In this document: positions 1-5,839 of the stretch, in pieces
How positions within the stretch are numbered: the stretch's first letter is position 1
How the letters are laid out: each line of letters begins with the position of its first letter
Assembly (NCBI GenBank): GCA_905233795.1
Contig: CAJOFP010000144.1
Coordinates: 1-10,331 of the forward strand
Direction: 5' to 3'
DNA length: 10,331 nucleotides
Origin: an uncultured Oscillibacter sp.
Lineage (GTDB): Bacteria > Bacillota > Clostridia > Oscillospirales > Oscillospiraceae
Position numbers and translations under genes: made by a program
Notes under the pieces: model-generated
The model's input: the letters and a program-made list of their open reading frames with translations, nothing else
What the model was told of the DNA's origin: nothing
Database searches by the model: none

Positions 1-1181
1 GGCTTGATTTTCCAGTTGCCGTATAACAATCGCTCCATCTCGACTTCCGTCATGGCTTTCAAATTCGCCATATATCCGGGATCGGATTCCATCAGGAATT
101 TATTATCTTCCAGACGGCTTGCGATAAAAGTCACGCTTTTGCATTCCTCCGGATTTATATCAAATCTTTCAGCCAATTCGTCCGGCGAATCCGCCCAATG
201 AATGACATCGTTTAAATTTATCATATACCGGAGTTTCCCGCTTCTGTCCGGAATGGGATAGCCCGTGTCTTGATCAATCCACCATGATATAAACGACGCG
301 ACCCACGAATCGACATCCGGATTGCAGGTGGCGCGAATATACGGTCTGACGCCGCAAGTCGTCCGGTTTCGGGACAGCATATAAAAGAACTGGTAACGGG
401 AAAAATGCGTCAACTCATCAAATCCGATATACGCGATCTCCGTGCCTTGATAAGAATGCACGTCTTCATCCCGGTCAATATGCGCGAACGTCAGCTTTCC
501 GCCGTTTGTAAAATTCCAATGCAGTTTCGGCGTTTTCTTGGGCGACGCGTCCGGAACCTGATTGAAAATCTTTAAACTTGCGTCCCACAGTCCGCCCTCG
601 GCTGTGATCTGGTTGTAATTCTTACGGAATATCACCGCGCCGAAACCCGGCACGTCTTTATGTCTCAACGCTTCCAATAACAACGCGTATGTTTTCCCGC
701 CGCCCGCCGCGCCGCCGTAAATCACAATATCCGCCGGAGATGTCATAAACATGGTCTGGGGACCGGGCTGAGGCGCGAGCTGAAAACGACTATATCCGTC
801 TCTGCCGTTTCCGGGAATATTAATCACGGGATATTGATAATCTATTACATCGGCGACGTTGTCCGGGAGAAATCCGGCGTTGCTTAATTCCCCGGTCAGT
901 TCGGCGAGCAATCTGATAGCCGGAATGTCCCCCTCCATCGCCGCTCTTTTGACAAGCGTGACGACAAGAGCCGTCTGGTAATTCTGATCCCCTTTCTTGA
1001 TTCCAAGCTGTTCCAGTTGCTTTCGCGCCGGTCCGGTTACTTTCTTATTCAGGAGATAGTTCGCCGTCTCGCGCATGGACTTTTTCGCTCTCCGCGCCGC
1101 CCCTGATTTGAGGCCGCCGTTCCGTCCCCGTTCTCTCGCTTCCTCTTTGGTTCTGACCGGAATTAAGTGTTCAGACGCCAC
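1..1181 (-). CDS. terL: Phage terminase large subunit with a small-subunit-like N-terminal extension (3' end outside window)
   Basis: This is the DNA-packaging motor ATPase, which cuts concatemeric phage DNA and pumps it into the prohead. The visible 393 codons show a Walker A loop GGAAGGGKT (residues 156-164, Lys163), a Walker B YIGFDE (251-256) and an ATCNP coupling motif (284-288), in the order expected for the ATPase domain; the nuclease domain lies beyond the window edge. Residues 1-110 precede the usual ATPase start and read like a separate small phage protein (RNGGLKSGAARRAKKSMRE, then helical segments), similar to small-terminase-type proteins; that domain assignment is from memory of the family. 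The frame has a stop a few codons upstream and the only usable start before the conserved part is GTG at 1181, with AAGGAGG 12 bases upstream, which is longer than ideal. The ATPase call is near certain; the fusion reading is less so. Confidence 0.93.
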   Translation of the reverse strand, partial: MASEHLIPVRTKEEARERGRNGGLKSGAARRAKKSMRETANYLLNKKVTGPARKQLEQLGIKKGDQNYQTALVVTLVKRAAMEGDIPAIRLLAELTGELSNAGFLPDNVADVIDYQYPVINIPGNGRDGYSRFQLAPQPGPQTMFMTSPADIVIYGGAAGGGKTYALLLEALRHKDVPGFGAVIFRKNYNQITAEGGLWDASLKIFNQVPDASPKKTPKLHWNFTNGGKLTFAHIDRDEDVHSYQGTEIAYIGFDELTHFSRYQFFYMLSRNRTTCGVRPYIRATCNPDVDSWVASFISWWIDQDTGYPIPDRSGKLRYMINLNDVIHWADSPDELAERFDINPEECKSVTFIASRLEDNKFLMESDPGYMANLKAMTEVEMERLLYGNWKIK

Positions 1182-1186
1182 ATCAT
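1163..1186 (-). CDS. Possible seven-codon mini-ORF overlapping the terL start
   Basis: The frame ATG ATG TGG CGT CTG AAC ACT TAA (MMWRLNT) overlaps the terminase GTG start in another frame. It sits at the ideal 7-base distance from the strong AAGGAGG. It is not a conventional protein gene; if translated it could lower or couple initiation of terL. Chance is a real alternative. Confidence 0.25.
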   Translation of the reverse strand: MMWRLNT

Positions 1187-1193
1187 TTCCAAG

Positions 1194-1200
1194 CCTCCTT
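1194..1200 (-). promoter_or_regulatory. Ribosome binding site of terL, oddly spaced
   Basis: AAGGAGG on the minus strand is a near-perfect Shine-Dalgarno sequence. It lies 12 bases from the GTG that opens the terminase frame, but only 7 bases from an out-of-frame ATG ATG (first ATG at 1186-1184) that begins a seven-codon frame, MMWRLNT, closing at 1163. The spacing therefore favours the mini-ORF over the terminase start. Confidence 0.75.
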
Positions 1201-1204
1201 CCGA

Positions 1205-1241
1205 CCGATCAAAACAGACCCGCGCCGATCAAATTCAGACC
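1205..1241. repeat. Pair of near-identical direct repeats upstream of terL
   Basis: On the plus strand CCGATCAAAACAGACC (1205-1220) is followed 20 bases later by CCGATCAAATTCAGACC (1225-1241); the copies differ by one inserted base and one substitution. The pair sits directly upstream of the terminase ribosome binding site. The second copy is embedded in the inverted repeat CGCGCCG/CGGCGCG (1221-1227 and 1241-1247). Duplicated sites next to a terminase gene may bind a terminase or regulator, but nothing in the sequence proves it. Confidence 0.6.
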
Positions 1242-1247
1242 GGCGCG
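1221..1247 (-). terminator. GC-rich hairpin between the RarA-like gene and terL
   Basis: CGCGCCG and CGGCGCG form a perfect 7-bp stem around a 13-base loop. It lies about 45 bases after the stop of the upstream minus-strand gene and just before the terL leader. On the minus strand it is followed by GGTCTGTTTTGAT, a poor U tract, so it is at best a weak or partial terminator; it may instead be part of a protein-binding site. Confidence 0.3.
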
Positions 1248-1253
1248 AGTCGA

Positions 1254-1273
1254 TTTAAATTTATAAATTTAAA
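1254..1273. repeat. Perfect 20-bp AT-only palindrome
   Basis: TTTAAATTTA followed by its exact reverse complement TAAATTTAAA gives a 20-bp perfect palindrome made only of A and T. It lies between the RarA-like gene and terL, next to the direct repeats at 1205-1241. It could be an operator or part of a DNA processing site, or simply a by-product of A/T-rich intergenic sequence. Confidence 0.7.
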
Positions 1274-1291
1274 CTACTCTAATTTTTTATA

Positions 1292-1936
1292 TTAATAATA
1301 CCGCCGCTTACCGGCTGAAAACGGTTTATATTGCGCTTCCTCTCTCGCGGACATATGCCCGTCTGCCCGTTCCGATTCGATAAACTGCCCCCAGTCGCCG
1401 TCGTCGAATAAATTAAACTGATGGGGCGTGAGCGCGTCCTGTTCATCCCGGATCATGTCGATTTTCGTCTTGCCGTTCATTTTGCCCCGGCGCGTATGCA
1501 CGTCATAGACCCATCCGGGAATCTCACAGGTTGCGTGGAGTTCGTTGAAATCAAATTCTTTGATTTCGTCCGGATTGAGATTCCGATCAGGACACATGAA
1601 ATTACAGGCGACGTAATCCGCGTCACGATTCTTGCGGGCCATGCACAGGAGCGTGACCGCCTTGGCGATAAACAGCCAGTTGTCATCGTGTTTGCTTTCG
1701 CTCTTGCCGTTCACATACGAATCCGCCTGTTCCAGCGCGATAATTTCTTTCGTCATGATGCCGTAACAGTCCTCGGCGGATACCGTGAGCAGACGTTTCC
1801 AGAGATAACTCCGGTACTTCGGATGAAGTTCCGCCGCCGCGTAAGCCGCGTGATACACGTCCGCCCGCCGGATCGCTTTCTGCAGCATCGACGAGATGTC
1901 ATACAGATTATAGCCGTGCGTCGTTCTCAGTTCCAT
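1292..1936 (-). CDS. Stand-alone RarA/MgsA C-terminal-like protein
   Basis: A 214-residue protein resembling the C-terminal region of RarA/MgsA replication-associated AAA+ ATPases, a helical region used for oligomerisation and DNA interaction. Visible family-like segments are SMLQKAIRR (16-24), LWKRLLTVSAEDCYG (45-59), FIAKAVTLLCMARKNRD (89-105) and IPGWVYDVHTRRGK (139-152), the last recalling the end of RarA. No Walker A or B motif is present, so it cannot be an ATPase by itself. Small phage proteins of this type are known to me as a family, with no firm function; a role at the replication fork or with a host clamp-loader-like ATPase is inference. The ATG has GGAAGG 9 bases upstream and the gene has its own candidate promoter at 1996-2025, so it is probably separable from the operon before it. 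Confidence 0.75.
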   Translation of the reverse strand: MELRTTHGYNLYDISSMLQKAIRRADVYHAAYAAAELHPKYRSYLWKRLLTVSAEDCYGIMTKEIIALEQADSYVNGKSESKHDDNWLFIAKAVTLLCMARKNRDADYVACNFMCPDRNLNPDEIKEFDFNELHATCEIPGWVYDVHTRRGKMNGKTKIDMIRDEQDALTPHQFNLFDDGDWGQFIESERADGHMSAREEAQYKPFSAGKRRYY

Positions 1937-1951
1937 AATCTTTCGCCTTCC

Positions 1952-1984
1952 TTTTTGTGATATTACGGATATTTTTGTGAAATT
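1952..1984. repeat. Direct repeat in the leader of the RarA-like gene (operator candidate)
   Basis: TTTTTGTGATATT (1952-1964) and TTTTTGTGAAATT (1972-1984) match at 12 of 13 positions and are exactly 20 bases apart, about two helical turns. They lie between the predicted transcription start and the start codon of the minus-strand gene, a position suited to a repressor. No cognate protein can be named. Confidence 0.45.
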
Positions 1985-1995
1985 CCCGTAACTTT

Positions 1996-2025
1996 ATTGT
2001 CGCACAAAGGTCGGCGTTTCGTCAA
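1996..2025 (-). promoter_or_regulatory. Candidate sigma-70 promoter for the RarA-like gene
   Basis: Reading the minus strand: -35 TTGACG (2025-2020), 18-base spacer, -10 GACAAT (2001-1996) preceded by TGC, giving an extended -10 TG-n arrangement. Predicted start of transcription is near 1989, about 50 bases before the ATG at 1936. It starts about 35 bases after the stop of the decarboxylase gene, so it would separate the packaging-side genes from the putative modification operon. Confidence 0.5.
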
Positions 2026-2059
2026 GCGTTTTAGACGCCTTAACAAAAATTTAACGATT

Positions 2060-3262
2060 TCAAATATACTCGCCGAATATCGTTTCATACGAATCCGGAC
2101 GCTTGATTAATTTAAATCCGCCGGAATCACATCGTAAAGCGCATGGGACGCCCTGAATAAACGCGGGCGCCAACACGTTGGAATACGCGCCGATATTTTC
2201 AAACAAAATCCAGTCGCCGATATTAAGCGGCCCCGTATATGATTCTATAAAAATATCCGGTTCCAGACAGGTGCAGCCGTATACGCTCGCGTCCTGAACC
2301 CGATTTCCGCCGAAATTCAAAACGCTGTACGGCATTCGTTTTCCGGAATCCCCAATCACGGACACGTCTAATTGTTTGGCGTCCAATACGCAGATTGTTT
2401 TCCCACGGATTTTTTTAATATCTATAACGGATGTCAAAAGCGCTTGCGCGTTGGCGACAATCGGCGTTCCGGCCTCCACAATGACTGTCGGCATATCGTC
2501 CGTTTGAAAATATGAATCCAATACATCGCCGATACAGTCCGCGTAATCCTGAAACGTCGGTATGTCGCAATGAAATTGCGCGGCTAAGTCCGGGTGCATT
2601 TTTCCGTACATATTGCCGCCGAAATCTATATACCGGGTCGCGCCGATTTTCTTTGCGATAACCGCCATTTGTTTCGCTTTTTCCCGCCAGAAAGCAATAT
2701 CTCGGCTCTTTGTGATATGACAGTGAACGCCAACTACACGGACGTTTCGTAACGCGGCGATTTCTTTCAGGTTTTCATCATTCATCTCGATTCCAAATCG
2801 GGACGCCGCCGCGTTTTTCAAATTTAGATTCACGCGGACGCCGATTTCAATTATCCGGTCTTTCGATTGCGCGTAATCGTTAATGGCTCTGAGTTCCGTT
2901 AGATTCTCGATATTTACGATACCGCCGGATTTCGCCAATTCATATTTCGTGACGTTATCCGGGATGACGCCGTTATAAATAATTTTTTCGCCGGACACTT
3001 GTTTCAACGCGTGGCGAAGTTCCATAGGCGAGACGATTTCCGCGTATCCGCCTTTGCGATGAACGGTTCGGAGAACGTCCGTCATATAATTCGTCTTATA
3101 CGAATAGGCGAAAATAAAACGCCGGAACCGGCTGTTGAACGCTTTATATAACTCGTCGATATTGCTTTCCAACGTCGCTTGATTGATAATATAAGCGGGC
3201 GTCGGAAGATTTTTATCGTTTAACCCCAATTCTCGCAATATTTTTTCGATAGTCGTATTCAT
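2060..3262 (-). CDS. Fold-type III PLP-dependent decarboxylase
   Basis: A 400-residue enzyme of the alanine-racemase-like barrel decarboxylase family (diaminopimelate, ornithine and related decarboxylases), expected to turn an amino acid into an amine. Visible landmarks are the PLP-lysine motif AYSYKTN (Lys56), SRFG (154-157), HCHI (180-183), the glycine-rich phosphate loop DFGGNMYG (213-220), EAGT (263-266) in place of the usual EPGR/EPGT, the catalytic-type cysteine in GCTCLEPD (Cys332) and GAYS (358-361). Length fits the family. Residues after Cys332 (LEPD) differ from the CD of ornithine decarboxylase and CESGD of diaminopimelate decarboxylase, so the substrate cannot be assigned. I chose the ATG at 3262, which has GGGGA 7 bases upstream; an in-frame ATG 10 codons earlier lacks one. 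It overlaps the glycosyltransferase gene by 50 bases and is last in the four-gene operon. Confidence 0.9.
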   Translation of the reverse strand: MNTTIEKILRELGLNDKNLPTPAYIINQATLESNIDELYKAFNSRFRRFIFAYSYKTNYMTDVLRTVHRKGGYAEIVSPMELRHALKQVSGEKIIYNGVIPDNVTKYELAKSGGIVNIENLTELRAINDYAQSKDRIIEIGVRVNLNLKNAAASRFGIEMNDENLKEIAALRNVRVVGVHCHITKSRDIAFWREKAKQMAVIAKKIGATRYIDFGGNMYGKMHPDLAAQFHCDIPTFQDYADCIGDVLDSYFQTDDMPTVIVEAGTPIVANAQALLTSVIDIKKIRGKTICVLDAKQLDVSVIGDSGKRMPYSVLNFGGNRVQDASVYGCTCLEPDIFIESYTGPLNIGDWILFENIGAYSNVLAPAFIQGVPCALRCDSGGFKLIKRPDSYETIFGEYI

Positions 3263-3962
3263 AATATTGTCCCCATTTATTGTGCATGGCAATCGTCATA
3301 TCAATATGCGCTTTTCTCGCTTCCGCCGCTCCCGCGTTGGTATCCATCAAAGCCGTTGTGCAGTAATATTTCGGCAGTAAAATAACTCTGTTCAAGAGCA
3401 ATTCCTGCATCGCCATATCAATATCGCTTTTCGCCGGATCGTTTTCGTCTAATTTCGCTTTGAAAGCCGCTTTATTCACCCATCGAATATGTCCGGGCAT
3501 TCCCTTGAATCCAAATTCCCGGTCGTATATATACGACGCGTAATTCGGATTGTCAAAAGCGAGTCCCAGATTTAAATCATATAAAATCTGTCCGATTCTT
3601 TCACATTCCATCGTGGCGGTCTCCCGATCCGGATTCCCGTCTTTGTCCGTAATGGGATAGCGTTTGTCATTTCGATAACACATGACTTTCACATCATCGT
3701 CCACGATACAGATCACTTTCTCCGGCGTGTTGGCGATAATCCAATAAAACGTACTCATGAAATCATGAACCGCGCCTTTTGGAATTACCAGCATATCGTC
3801 AATACCGGCCCCACGATATTTCGCGACGCAATATTCAAACAGATTTTTTGTCATAATGGCGTTCCATCGGTCAATCGACATGACGTAAATATTAAAATCT
3901 CTATTAAAATTTTTAAAATTTTTAAAATTTTTATCCGCGTCACCGGTAATAATGGGATTCAT
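3213..3962 (-). CDS. Putative TET-associated glycosyltransferase-like (TAGT-like) GT-A enzyme
   Basis: A 249-residue protein with a GT-A glycosyltransferase pattern: a first strand FNIYVMSIDRW (23-33), a strand ending in an acidic metal/nucleotide-sugar motif VICIVDDDVKV (83-93, Asp88-90), and a later DIDMAMQELLLNRVILLP (180-197) of the kind that closes the acceptor side. The layout resembles the TAGT family, predicted by comparative genomics to glycosylate hydroxylated bases in phage DNA and related to the kinetoplastid base J glucosyltransferase; I rate this resemblance as good but unproven. The sugar and target are unknown. The ATG overlaps the end of the ATP-grasp gene by 23 bases and has only a weak GGTGA site, suggesting translational coupling. 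The N-terminus contains an in-frame KNF repeat (11-19); internal Met28 or Met37 are alternative starts, but would remove part of the first strand. Confidence 0.65.
   Translation of the reverse strand: MNPIITGDADKNFKNFKNFNRDFNIYVMSIDRWNAIMTKNLFEYCVAKYRGAGIDDMLVIPKGAVHDFMSTFYWIIANTPEKVICIVDDDVKVMCYRNDKRYPITDKDGNPDRETATMECERIGQILYDLNLGLAFDNPNYASYIYDREFGFKGMPGHIRWVNKAAFKAKLDENDPAKSDIDMAMQELLLNRVILLPKYYCTTALMDTNAGAAEARKAHIDMTIAMHNKWGQYYEYDYRKNIARIGVKR
3906..3932. repeat. Three perfect 9-bp tandem repeats inside the glycosyltransferase gene
   Basis: AAAATTTTT occurs three times in succession (3906-3914, 3915-3923, 3924-3932). On the coding strand the unit encodes Lys-Asn-Phe, so copy-number change keeps the frame, while slippage within the A or T runs would break it. 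It lies near the 5' end of the gene. Confidence 0.85.
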
Positions 3963-4974
3963 AATATTTCACCATTTTCAAGCCGTATTGAAAATCCATA
4001 TCTGCGTCAAACGGCTCTCCGAGAAGCTGTTTGCATCGCAAATACGCCAGATCCGCGCCGGCCTCGGCGATAAACGGTAATGACGCGCTGATTCTCGGAT
4101 TGCATTCCAATAAAATCGCCTTTCCGTCGTTCTTTCGGATAATAAAATCAAAACAGGCGTTTCCGTCAAGCTCAATCTCCCGCGTCACACGTTCCGCGAT
4201 TTCATACGCCTCGTCGTTTTTGATAATTTCCCCGGACGTGACCGCGCCGTATTCCATCGAATACCCCGCGAATCCGCATATAATTTTAACTTCGCCGTGA
4301 TCCGCGAGAACGCATACGCTGTAATCCGTTCCCGGAACATATTCCTGCAAAATCATCCGCGTATTGACTTTATCCGCGATCTCACATAATTGCTCAATGC
4401 CGATATAACGATTGACGCCGATTTTATTAAACGACGCAATATCTAAATAACGCTTTTCATCCAGAACGGCGAATCCGGTTCCGCCGCAACTGTCCGTGAG
4501 TTTGCAACAGAGCGGCGTTCCTGTGTAATATCCGACGCTTTTGGCGAAAATCCGTATTTCCTCCGACGAACAGACTTCCGTTTGAAGCGGCATATATTCA
4601 GGAAATCGTTCCGCCATCTTGATTTTATCGTTCGCTATGCGAAGCGTTTTCTCGGACGCGACCGATACTTTCGCCCCGCCGGATTCCAGTTTCTCCAGAT
4701 TCTTCGCCGCTATCGGGAGTTCCGCCGTGATATACGGCAGGATTATATCAACGCCCTCTCGCGTACAAATATCAAGAAGCCAATCAATATAACGCGTTTC
4801 ATGTATTCCGGGCGCGATGATATATTTATCGACATCTGAGCGCAGAATATTCGCCGCATTGTTATTGATCCCGATTACATAAACTTCACGGCGATCAATA
4901 TTATTTTTCAGAGATTTCACCAGCGTTTTACTGTGTCTCCCGCAGCCGGTAATCAGGACTTTTACCGCTTTCAT
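3940..4974 (-). CDS. ATP-grasp ligase (carbamoyl-phosphate-synthase-like fold)
   Basis: A 344-residue ATP-grasp enzyme, expected to activate a carboxylate as an acyl phosphate and join it to an amine or other nucleophile. The N-terminal Rossmann-like part starts VKVLITGCGRHSKTLVKSL and has VDIILPYITAEL (about 75-86). ATP-binding features are Lys158 (TPLCCK), the flexible loop SCGGTG (162-167), MILQEYVPG (207-215) with the hinge glutamate, and metal ligands FDFII (275-279) and LLECNPRISAS (288-298, with Glu290 and Asn292). All catalytic elements seem present, so it should be active. Substrates are unknown. The ATG at 4974 overlaps the ParB-like stop codon as TGATG with GGGG upstream; a GTG one codon earlier is also possible. 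Between a glycosyltransferase and a PLP decarboxylase in one operon, a role in attaching an amino or carboxyl moiety to a base or sugar is my inference. Confidence 0.92.
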   Translation of the reverse strand: MKAVKVLITGCGRHSKTLVKSLKNNIDRREVYVIGINNNAANILRSDVDKYIIAPGIHETRYIDWLLDICTREGVDIILPYITAELPIAAKNLEKLESGGAKVSVASEKTLRIANDKIKMAERFPEYMPLQTEVCSSEEIRIFAKSVGYYTGTPLCCKLTDSCGGTGFAVLDEKRYLDIASFNKIGVNRYIGIEQLCEIADKVNTRMILQEYVPGTDYSVCVLADHGEVKIICGFAGYSMEYGAVTSGEIIKNDEAYEIAERVTREIELDGNACFDFIIRKNDGKAILLECNPRISASLPFIAEAGADLAYLRCKQLLGEPFDADMDFQYGLKMVKYYESHYYR

Positions 4975-5600
4975 CACGTTTCCCCGCTTTCCATACTTTC
5001 AGCCTCTTCCTTGCTGATAATCTGAGCCTTAATATCATCATACCAGATACTCCGGGCCTGAATCTTTCTCTTGTCCGATACGATCATTTTACGTCCGTCG
5101 ATTCCAAGCGCGCGTTGGAGATTTTTATAATCTATCTCATTCCGGCATACGATTAATACATAATCATATTTCTCATATCTGATTAATTCCATATCCCGAT
5201 TTTTGGCGTTCTCCGGCCCTTTTTTATTTTCTTTCGGATCAATGCCGAGATCGAGAGACAAATCCGCCGTCCAGTTGGCGAGCAAATCCAAATCCCATTC
5301 CCCGGCGTGAGTATTGTCTTTAATATTAATCGCCCGCAGTTCCGATTGCGTATAGCCGATCAACCGTTTGCAGTCCAGCATGACATCCGGGCCGCGCATA
5401 CGCAGGACAGCTTTTAAGCGCTGATTCCCAGCGATGATATTATCTTCCTCGTCAATCAGATAAATCCCGAAATCCCCAAGCAGTTCAAAACTCTGTTCCA
5501 GTTCTTCCAGTTTCGCCCGTGTAATCTTGCGCGGGTTCCCAAAACCGGTTTTTATATCCCCGGCCCGCATTTGGCATATCTCAACGCGTTTTTCAGCCAT
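4974..5600 (-). CDS. ParB/Srx-fold domain protein
   Basis: A 208-residue protein with an N-terminal ParB-like domain: MRAGDIKTGFGNPRKI (11-26, with the NPR signature at 22-24), KLEELEQSFELLGDF (30-44) and IIAGNQRLKAVLRMRG (55-70), where GNQR stands in place of the common GHRR/GERR. It is followed by INIKDNTHAGEWDLDLLANW, typical of phage ParB-like proteins that neighbour or are fused to DNA methyltransferases. The last 75 residues (YEKYDYVLIVCRNEIDYKNLQ onward) form a second unassigned domain. In phages such proteins can be DNA-binding, nuclease or nucleotide-hydrolysing; here it heads the putative modification operon and might select the DNA site or regulate it (inference). Its ATG has AGGAGG 8 bases upstream. 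It is not a chromosome partition ParB: no ParA or classical central helix-turn-helix is evident. Confidence 0.85.
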   Translation of the reverse strand: MAEKRVEICQMRAGDIKTGFGNPRKITRAKLEELEQSFELLGDFGIYLIDEEDNIIAGNQRLKAVLRMRGPDVMLDCKRLIGYTQSELRAINIKDNTHAGEWDLDLLANWTADLSLDLGIDPKENKKGPENAKNRDMELIRYEKYDYVLIVCRNEIDYKNLQRALGIDGRKMIVSDKRKIQARSIWYDDIKAQIISKEEAESMESGET

Positions 5601-5769
5601 AAAAACAACCTCCTTTCGTACATTTTTGGAAATACGCCGTATTCGCGCCTGAAAAGCCCTGTAAACGCCTTGTGTTTTCAGGAGTGTTGGAGTATTGCCA
5701 ATTCGGGAAACTCATTTTGGCTCGTTCTTGCGGTTGCGAAAAATACTTGATTTGTCCGAATTTTCTCAT
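5593..5769 (-). CDS. Doubtful small ORF in the leader of the ParB-like gene
   Basis: A 58-codon frame (starting MRKFGQIKYFSQPQERAKMS, ending KCTKGGCFYG) ends at a TGA that overlaps the ParB-like start (ATGGCTGA). No ribosome binding site precedes its ATG, and it contains the 35-base inverted repeat at 5648-5682. It could be a leader peptide, a decayed gene or chance. No family recognised. Confidence 0.2.
   Translation of the reverse strand: MRKFGQIKYFSQPQERAKMSFPNWQYSNTPENTRRLQGFSGANTAYFQKCTKGGCFYG
5648..5682. repeat. Inverted repeat in the leader of the ParB-like operon
   Basis: CCTGAAAA (5648-5655) and TTTTCAGG (5675-5682) form a perfect 8-bp stem with a 19-base loop, about 50-80 bases upstream of the ParB-like start codon on the minus strand. 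It may be a leader RNA hairpin or an operator for a dimeric protein; there is no U tract on either side. Confidence 0.45.
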
Positions 5770-5800
5770 ATTTAGCTGTAAAATATTCAGTAAAATGGAG

Positions 5801-5839
5801 AACCGCCTCATCCGAGAATGAGACGTCGTTTTTTTATTT
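5801..5839 (+). terminator. Rho-independent terminator, plus orientation
   Basis: CGCCTCAT (5804-5811) pairs with ATGAGACG (5818-5825), with one C/A mismatch, around the loop CCGAGA. The stem can be extended by AAC/GTT across a two-base bulge. It is followed by a run of seven T (5829-5835). No plus-strand gene is recognised upstream, so it may end a small RNA or an antisense transcript, or shield the plus-strand gene's promoter at 5865. Confidence 0.6.

Noticed and set aside
1421..1960. 179-codon plus-strand reading frame
   Set aside because: It lies opposite the RarA-like gene, has no ribosome binding site, and its composition is that of an antisense shadow.
4974..5600. Plasmid or chromosome partition ParB
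   Set aside because: No ParA partner and no typical central helix-turn-helix; the domain layout fits phage ParB-like proteins.
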